In this document: positions 6,053 to 9,920 of the stretch, in pieces
Numbering within the stretch: the first letter of the stretch is position 1
Layout: every line of letters begins with the position of its first letter
NCBI GenBank assembly: GCA_031259805.1
Contig: JAIRKX010000210.1
Coordinates: 1 to 9,920, forward strand
From: Prevotellaceae bacterium
Lineage (GTDB): Bacteria; Bacteroidota; Bacteroidia; Bacteroidales; UBA932
Reading direction: 5' to 3'
DNA: 9,920 bases
The notes under the pieces: model-generated
What the model was told of the DNA's origin: nothing
Database searches by the model: none
Seen by the model: the letters and a program-made list of their open reading frames with translations, nothing else
Made by a program: the position numbers and the translations under genes

Positions 6053-7954
6053 ATGATTGAAACGATTGATTCATCACTCATTGATTGGTCGAGGGCGCAA
6101 TTCGCTCTGACGGCCATTTACCATTGGCTTTTTGTACCCATTACCTTAGGGCTTGGCATCGTACAAGCTGTTATGGAGACGATTTACTACAAAACGGGCG
6201 ACGTGTTCTGGAAGAAAACCGCCCAGTTTTGGATGAAATTGTTTGGGATTAATTTTGCCATTGGTGTAGCTACAGGTTTAATCCTGGAGTTTGAATTTGG
6301 TACCAACTGGTCAAACTACAGTTGGTTTGTAGGAGATATTTTCGGTGCGCCGCTGGCCATCGAGGGTATCGTGGCTTTCTTTATGGAAGCGACATTTATA
6401 GCCGTGATGTTCTTTGGGTGGAACAAAGTAAGCAAAGGTTTCCACCTGACTTCCACATGGCTGACTATCGTCGGCGCTACGATTTCCGCCTTCTGGATAT
6501 TAGTAGCCAATGCGTGGATGCAATACCCTGCCGGTATGCAATTCAACCCCGATACCGTGCGCAACGAGATGGCCGATTTCTGGGCGGTCGCACTGTCGCC
6601 GGTGGCGCTCAACAAGTTTCTCCATACCGTATTTTCCGGTTGGATTATCGGAGCAGCCTTTGTTGCGGGCATAGCAAGCTGGTATTTGCTGAAAAAACGG
6701 GAAGTGCGATTTGCGTTGTCGAGCATCAAAGTAGCCGCTATTTTCGGGGCGCTGGCGTGCATCCTGTCCATTGTTACGGGCGACGGGTCGGCGCATCAGG
6801 TAGCGCAAAAGCAACCGATGAAGCTGGCGGCGATGGAAGGATTTTACGAAGGCCGTGAAGGGGCAGGATTAGTGGGCGTCGGTATCCTGAATCCCGCTAA
6901 AAAAGCGTATAACGACGGCAAAGATCCGTTCCTCTGTAAAATAGAAATTCCGCTGATGCTCTCGTTCTTTGCCGAACGCGATTTAGACGCCTATGTGCCA
7001 GGGATTACGAATATCATCGAGGGAGGATACACGCAAAAGGACGGTTCGACGGCGCTTTCGGCGTCCGAAAAGATCGCCCGGGGACAATTAGCCATTCAAG
7101 CATTGGCCGACTACCGCGAAGCGACCAAAGCGAAAAACGATTCCCTCCGGCAGCAGTCCCGCGCTGTGCTGGATGCGAACTTCGATTATTTCGGATACGG
7201 ATACGTGAAAAACCCGACCGACCTGATTCCGCCGATAGGCCTTACGTTCTATGCCTTCCGGGTGATGGTACTGTTTGGCGGCTTGCTGCTGCTGCTGTTC
7301 CTCGTGGCGGCGTACCTGTCGTACCGAAACCGGTTTGAAACCAAACGCTGGCTGCAATGGAGCTGTTTGATTTCCATATTCGTCGCCATCGTTGCCGGAC
7401 AAGCCGGATGGGTGGTAGCCGAAGTCGGTCGCCAGCCGTGGGCGATACAGGATATTCTACCGGTATCGGCGGCGATTTCAAATCTCTCGACGACATCGGT
7501 GCAGGTAACCTTCTTCCTCTTCCTTGCCTTGTTTACGATTTTGCTTATCGCCGAATTGAAAATCATGCTCAACGCAATTAAAAAAGGCCCGGAAATAAGC
7601 TCGGAACCCGAAATTCAGAATAAACAATTAACAACTAACAACTATGGACACATATATATTATTACAAAATTACTGGTGGTTTTTAGTCGCCCTGTTGGGC
7701 GCGCTGCTGGTGTTTCTGCTGTTTGTGCAGGGTGGACAATCGTTATTGTTTACGATTGGGAAAACGGAGATGCAGCAAAAAATGCTGTTAAATTCGACCG
7801 GACGCAAATGGGAATTTACATTTACCACGCTGGTAACGTTTGGCGGCGCTTTTTTCGCCTCCTTCCCGCTGTTTTATTCGACCAGTTTCGGCGGCGCTTA
7901 TTGGGTATGGATTTTGATTCTGCTATGCTTCGTATTGCAAGCCGTTTCGTATGA
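6053..7954 (+). CDS. cydA: Cytochrome bd quinol oxidase subunit I; frame runs into cydB
   Basis: CydA carries the three haems and the quinol site of cytochrome bd, which oxidises quinol and reduces oxygen to water at low oxygen. By alignment with E. coli CydA I can place the haem ligands His24, His191 and Met405, the Q-loop pair Lys257 and Glu262 in KLAAME, acidic residues Glu104 and Glu112 lining the proton path, and the GRQPWA motif (459-464). About nine transmembrane helices are apparent. Homology ends near KKGP (510-513), where E. coli has RLGP. A normal protein would stop close to residue 515-530. Here there is no stop before the cydB ATG at 7644: the frame runs through the intergenic heptads and 311 bp of cydB, giving 633 codons. 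The last 103 or so residues are cydB DNA in another frame and look non-native. Either the stop has been lost or there is a sequencing error. Confidence 0.93.
   Translation: MIETIDSSLIDWSRAQFALTAIYHWLFVPITLGLGIVQAVMETIYYKTGDVFWKKTAQFWMKLFGINFAIGVATGLILEFEFGTNWSNYSWFVGDIFGAPLAIEGIVAFFMEATFIAVMFFGWNKVSKGFHLTSTWLTIVGATISAFWILVANAWMQYPAGMQFNPDTVRNEMADFWAVALSPVALNKFLHTVFSGWIIGAAFVAGIASWYLLKKREVRFALSSIKVAAIFGALACILSIVTGDGSAHQVAQKQPMKLAAMEGFYEGREGAGLVGVGILNPAKKAYNDGKDPFLCKIEIPLMLSFFAERDLDAYVPGITNIIEGGYTQKDGSTALSASEKIARGQLAIQALADYREATKAKNDSLRQQSRAVLDANFDYFGYGYVKNPTDLIPPIGLTFYAFRVMVLFGGLLLLLFLVAAYLSYRNRFETKRWLQWSCLISIFVAIVAGQAGWVVAEVGRQPWAIQDILPVSAAISNLSTTSVQVTFFLFLALFTILLIAELKIMLNAIKKGPEISSEPEIQNKQLTTNNYGHIYIITKLLVVFSRPVGRAAGVSAVCAGWTIVIVYDWENGDAAKNAVKFDRTQMGIYIYHAGNVWRRFFRLLPAVLFDQFRRRLLGMDFDSAMLRIASRFV
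7623..7643 (+). repeat. Three AACAAYT heptads abutting the cydB start
   Basis: Units AACAATT (7623-7629), AACAACT (7630-7636) and AACAACT (7637-7643) run directly into the cydB ATG at 7644. Unit borders spell TAA at 7629-7631 and 7636-7638, which lie in the two reading frames other than that of cydA. The same kind of heptad forms a longer array in front of the dehydrogenase gene at the right end of the window. Confidence 0.75.
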
Positions 7955-8792
7955 ATACCAAGCGAAGAAAGGGAATCTGTTAGGGAAGAAAACCTATCGT
8001 GTATTCCTGTGGCTCAACGGCGTTCTTGGCCCCGTATTGATAGGCACGGCTGTCGGGACATTCTTCAACGGAGCGGAATTTATCGTTAATAAACAGCAAT
8101 TGACCGCGGCGCTTAATCCGGTAATCTCGCAATGGGCGACTCCCTGGCACGGGCTTGAGGCGGCGCTGGTAGTATGGAACGTATGCCTTGGGCTGGCGGT
8201 ATTCTTCCTGTCGCGCGTACTGTCGCTGCTCTACTTTATTAACAACATCGACGATGCGGCGATACAAAGCAAATCGCGCAGGCAACTGCGGTGGGATACC
8301 CTCCTGTTCCTGATTTTCTTCCTGATTTTCCTCGGACGTCTGCTGGTACAGGACGGGTTTGCCGTAAATCCCGAAACGAAGGAAGTCTATACCGAGCCGT
8401 TCAAATACCTGACCAACTTCCTTGAGATGCCGGCAGTGCTGGCCGTACTGTTAATCGGCGTGCTGGGCGTACTTTTCGGCATTGGGAAAACCCTCTTTTG
8501 CGCGACGTGGAAAAAAGGCATCTGGTTTGCCGGCGTCGGGACGGTGTTTACCGTGCTGGCGCTCCTGCTTTGCGCAGGATGGAACAACACGGCCTACTAC
8601 CCCTCGCTCACCGACCTGCAAAGCTCGTTGACATTAGAAAACAGTTGCTCCAGCCTCTTTACGCTAAAAACCATGAGCTACGTATCGATTCTCATCCCGT
8701 TTGTACTCGCCTATATTATATATGCGTGGCGAGCGCTTGACTTACGCAAAATCAACCATAAGGAAATGGAAGAAAACGAACACACCTATTGA
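7644..8792 (+). CDS. cydB: Cytochrome bd quinol oxidase subunit II
   Basis: CydB is the haem-free membrane partner of CydA and stabilises the bd oxidase complex. The 382-aa product is hydrophobic throughout, with about eight or nine helices. Family signatures include LLFVQGGQSLLF (25-36), the segment around FYSTSFGGAYWVW near residue 77-89, and the C-terminal block NNTAYYPSLTDLQSSLTLEN followed by a final helix and a short charged tail. Length and motifs match Bacteroidales CydB along the whole protein, so this subunit appears intact. The ATG at 7644 gives the expected N-terminus MDTYILLQNYWW. There is no Shine-Dalgarno-like sequence, only the AT-rich heptads, as is normal for this phylum. 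Its first 311 bp overlap the unterminated cydA frame, so ribosomes reading through from cydA could interfere with initiation here. Confidence 0.96.
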   Translation: MDTYILLQNYWWFLVALLGALLVFLLFVQGGQSLLFTIGKTEMQQKMLLNSTGRKWEFTFTTLVTFGGAFFASFPLFYSTSFGGAYWVWILILLCFVLQAVSYEYQAKKGNLLGKKTYRVFLWLNGVLGPVLIGTAVGTFFNGAEFIVNKQQLTAALNPVISQWATPWHGLEAALVVWNVCLGLAVFFLSRVLSLLYFINNIDDAAIQSKSRRQLRWDTLLFLIFFLIFLGRLLVQDGFAVNPETKEVYTEPFKYLTNFLEMPAVLAVLLIGVLGVLFGIGKTLFCATWKKGIWFAGVGTVFTVLALLLCAGWNNTAYYPSLTDLQSSLTLENSCSSLFTLKTMSYVSILIPFVLAYIIYAWRALDLRKINHKEMEENEHTY

Positions 8793-8845
8793 CGATCGAA
8801 TATTGATTGCGGAGCTACGCGGGCTGTGCCTGCGGAGCGCTCTCG

Positions 8846-8884
8846 AAAAAAAAAACGCGCCGACACCGTCGACGCGTTTTTTTT
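8846..8884. terminator. Bidirectional intrinsic terminator between cydB and the dehydrogenase
   Basis: CGCG (8856-8859) pairs with CGCG (8873-8876) and CGAC (8861-8864) with GTCG (8868-8871), with a C/A mismatch and an ACC loop. Ten A precede the stem (8846-8855) and eight T follow it (8877-8884). The hairpin can therefore stop transcription from cydB on the plus strand and from the convergent dehydrogenase on the minus strand. Confidence 0.9.
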
Positions 8885-8926
8885 CTGAAAATGACACGCA
8901 AAGGCCGCGCTTTTACGCCACTCCCC

Positions 8927-9715
8927 CTACGGCTGTTTCCCGATGTACGCCAAAATTCCGCCATCGACGTAGAGCACATGACCATTTACAAAGTCAGATG
9001 CGCGCGATGCGAGGAAAATAGCCGCCCCCTGCAAATCTTCTACTTCGCCCCACCGGCCTGCCGGCGTGCGGCCAATAATAAAAGTATTAAACGGATGCCC
9101 GTCTTCGCGCAGCGGGCCTGTTTGCGACGTAGCAATATAGCCCGGCCCGATACCGTTAACCTGAATATTATACGCCCCCCATTCGCTGGCCAAATTACGC
9201 GTCAACATCTTAAGGCCGCCTTTGGCCGCTGCATAGGCCGACACCGTCTCGCGCCCCAGCTCGCTCATCATCGAACAGATATTGATAATCTTCCCGCCGC
9301 CCTTGGCAATCATGGCAGGCGCTACGGCCTTCGACATGATAAACGGCGCATTCAAATCCACATCAATCACCTGCCGAAATTCGGCCGCCGACATTTCCAC
9401 CGCCGGAATGCGCTTGATAATCCCGGCGTTATTCACCAGAATGTCCACAACGCCCACCTCGCCGGCTATCCTTTCGACAGTGTCGCCGACCGCCGCTTCA
9501 TCGGTTACATCGAACACATACCCGTGCGCCCTGATACCCGACCCGGCGTACTCCGTCAGCGCACCGGCCACCCGCTCATCCGACAAATCGTTGAACACGA
9601 TAGTAGCCCCCGCACCGGCAAGCGCCTTAGCCAACGCCATTCCAATCCCATGCGTAGCGCCGGTAACCAGCGCCACTTTGCCTTCTAAAGAGAAAAATTG
9701 ATTTAAAATACTCAT
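8927..9715 (-). CDS. Short-chain dehydrogenase, gluconate 5-dehydrogenase/KduD type
   Basis: This 262-aa classical short-chain dehydrogenase/reductase uses NAD(P)H to interconvert a hydroxyl and a keto group on a sugar acid. The Rossmann motif TGATHGIG lies at 18-25 and NNAG at 95-98. The catalytic tetrad is Asn122, Ser148, Tyr161 and Lys165. The blocks GKIINICSMMSELGRETVSA (141-160) and the C-terminal end YVDGGILAYIGKQP are strongly reminiscent of Bacteroides proteins annotated as gluconate 5-dehydrogenase. In that phylum these often act as KduD, 2-dehydro-3-deoxy-D-gluconate 5-dehydrogenase, in uronate breakdown from pectin or glycosaminoglycans. The usual partner gene kduI is not in the window, so substrate cannot be fixed. 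The ATG at 9715 is preceded on its own strand by a heptad array rather than a ribosome binding site. A 293-codon plus-strand frame over the same region is an antisense shadow. Confidence 0.92.
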   Translation of the reverse strand: MSILNQFFSLEGKVALVTGATHGIGMALAKALAGAGATIVFNDLSDERVAGALTEYAGSGIRAHGYVFDVTDEAAVGDTVERIAGEVGVVDILVNNAGIIKRIPAVEMSAAEFRQVIDVDLNAPFIMSKAVAPAMIAKGGGKIINICSMMSELGRETVSAYAAAKGGLKMLTRNLASEWGAYNIQVNGIGPGYIATSQTGPLREDGHPFNTFIIGRTPAGRWGEVEDLQGAAIFLASRASDFVNGHVLYVDGGILAYIGKQP

Positions 9716-9805
9716 TAATTATTAATTGTTAATTGTTAATTATTCATTGTTCATTATTAACGGTTCATTGTTAATTGTTAATTATTCATTGTTCATTATT
9801 CATCT
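9715..9805 (-). repeat. Thirteen tandem heptads (TTMATTR) abutting the dehydrogenase start
   Basis: Read on the plus strand, 91 bp divide exactly into 13 seven-base units of consensus TT(A/C)ATT(A/G). One unit is divergent (TTAACGG, 9757-9763) and the last ends TTCATCT. The first unit shares its first base with the ATG. Within the array a 34-bp stretch is perfectly repeated (9725-9758 and 9767-9800), offset by 42 bp, or six units, which points to duplication of a block of heptads. On the gene's own strand the units read like AACAATT, the motif also found before cydB. Confidence 0.85.
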
Positions 9806-9871
9806 CTACTGGTGCGTTAATTTTTTAAAATTTATCATAACAAGTTCTTTTATAATATACTACGAGCGTTC

Positions 9872-9906
9872 TTTGATTTTTTGACTTGATTTGAGAAGTA
9901 ACTTTG
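9872..9906 (+). promoter_or_regulatory. Candidate promoter for a gene right of the window
   Basis: TAACTTTG (9899-9906) matches the -7 box TAnnTTTG. An upstream TTTG (9872-9875) is 23 bases away, wider than the usual 19-21, and a second TTG (9881-9883) is only 15 away, so the -33 box is unclear. Transcription would start near the window edge and run right. No clear minus-strand promoter for the dehydrogenase gene was seen between 9806 and 9871. Confidence 0.35.
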
Positions 9907-9920
9907 CCGAAAGCAAAAAA

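Noticed and set aside
7580..7585. Run of six A as a programmed frameshift site ending cydA
   Set aside because: A shift here would remove the KKGP segment that aligns with E. coli CydA in the unshifted frame, and no stimulatory structure follows. A change further downstream fits better.
8807..9688. 293-codon plus-strand open frame opposite the dehydrogenase
   Set aside because: It is antisense to a clear short-chain dehydrogenase, begins across the terminator, and its translation is rich in Arg, His and Pro without any family signature. It reflects the GC-rich codon pattern of the real gene.
1..9920. CRISPR array, tRNA, rRNA, or complete insertion sequence
   Set aside because: No spaced direct repeats with unique spacers, no cloverleaf or T-loop motif, no rRNA-like segment and no full transposase gene were seen.

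Overview
The window looks like chromosomal DNA from a member of the Bacteroidales (phylum Bacteroidota). Four things point there. Several promoters have the phylum-specific form TTTG-N19-TAnnTTTG, with two near-perfect TACCTTTG boxes. The SecA is very long (1092 aa) with a C-terminal zinc motif. A DUF4492 gene sits directly in front of cydAB. Short AT-rich heptad repeats abut start codons. I cannot resolve the genus.

Layout, left to right. Positions 1-711 are AT-rich with no intact gene. They hold a minus-strand promoter for a gene beyond the left edge, a plus-strand promoter-like match, a 62-codon coding remnant on the minus strand, and a 146-bp segment bounded by 17-bp inverted repeats that looks like a small non-autonomous insertion element. 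Next come three minus-strand genes in a probable operon read right to left: secA (2233-5511), a four-helix membrane protein with a LytTR DNA-binding domain (1349-2197), and a pRiA4b ORF-3-like protein (712-1341). A 277-bp divergent intergenic region (5512-5788) carries the secA promoter, a cluster of hairpins and a weak promoter for the next operon. On the plus strand follow a 75-aa DUF4492 membrane protein, cydA and cydB, which encode cytochrome bd quinol oxidase. A symmetric bidirectional terminator (8846-8884) separates cydB from a convergent minus-strand short-chain dehydrogenase of the gluconate 5-dehydrogenase/KduD type (8927-9715). The right end holds a 13-unit heptad array and a promoter pointing out of the window.

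Functionally these are mostly core genes: the Sec translocase motor, a high-affinity terminal oxidase for microaerobic respiration or oxygen scavenging, and a sugar-acid dehydrogenase. The most notable observation is at the cydA/cydB junction. cydA has no in-frame stop before cydB and stays open for 311 bp into it. The junction consists of three AACAAYT heptads whose unit borders spell TAA. Because the period is 7, one more unit would put a TAA exactly in the cydA frame, so loss of a single heptad would explain the missing stop. I found no clear sign of a wholly new multi-gene system, and no tRNA, rRNA, CRISPR array or complete insertion sequence.
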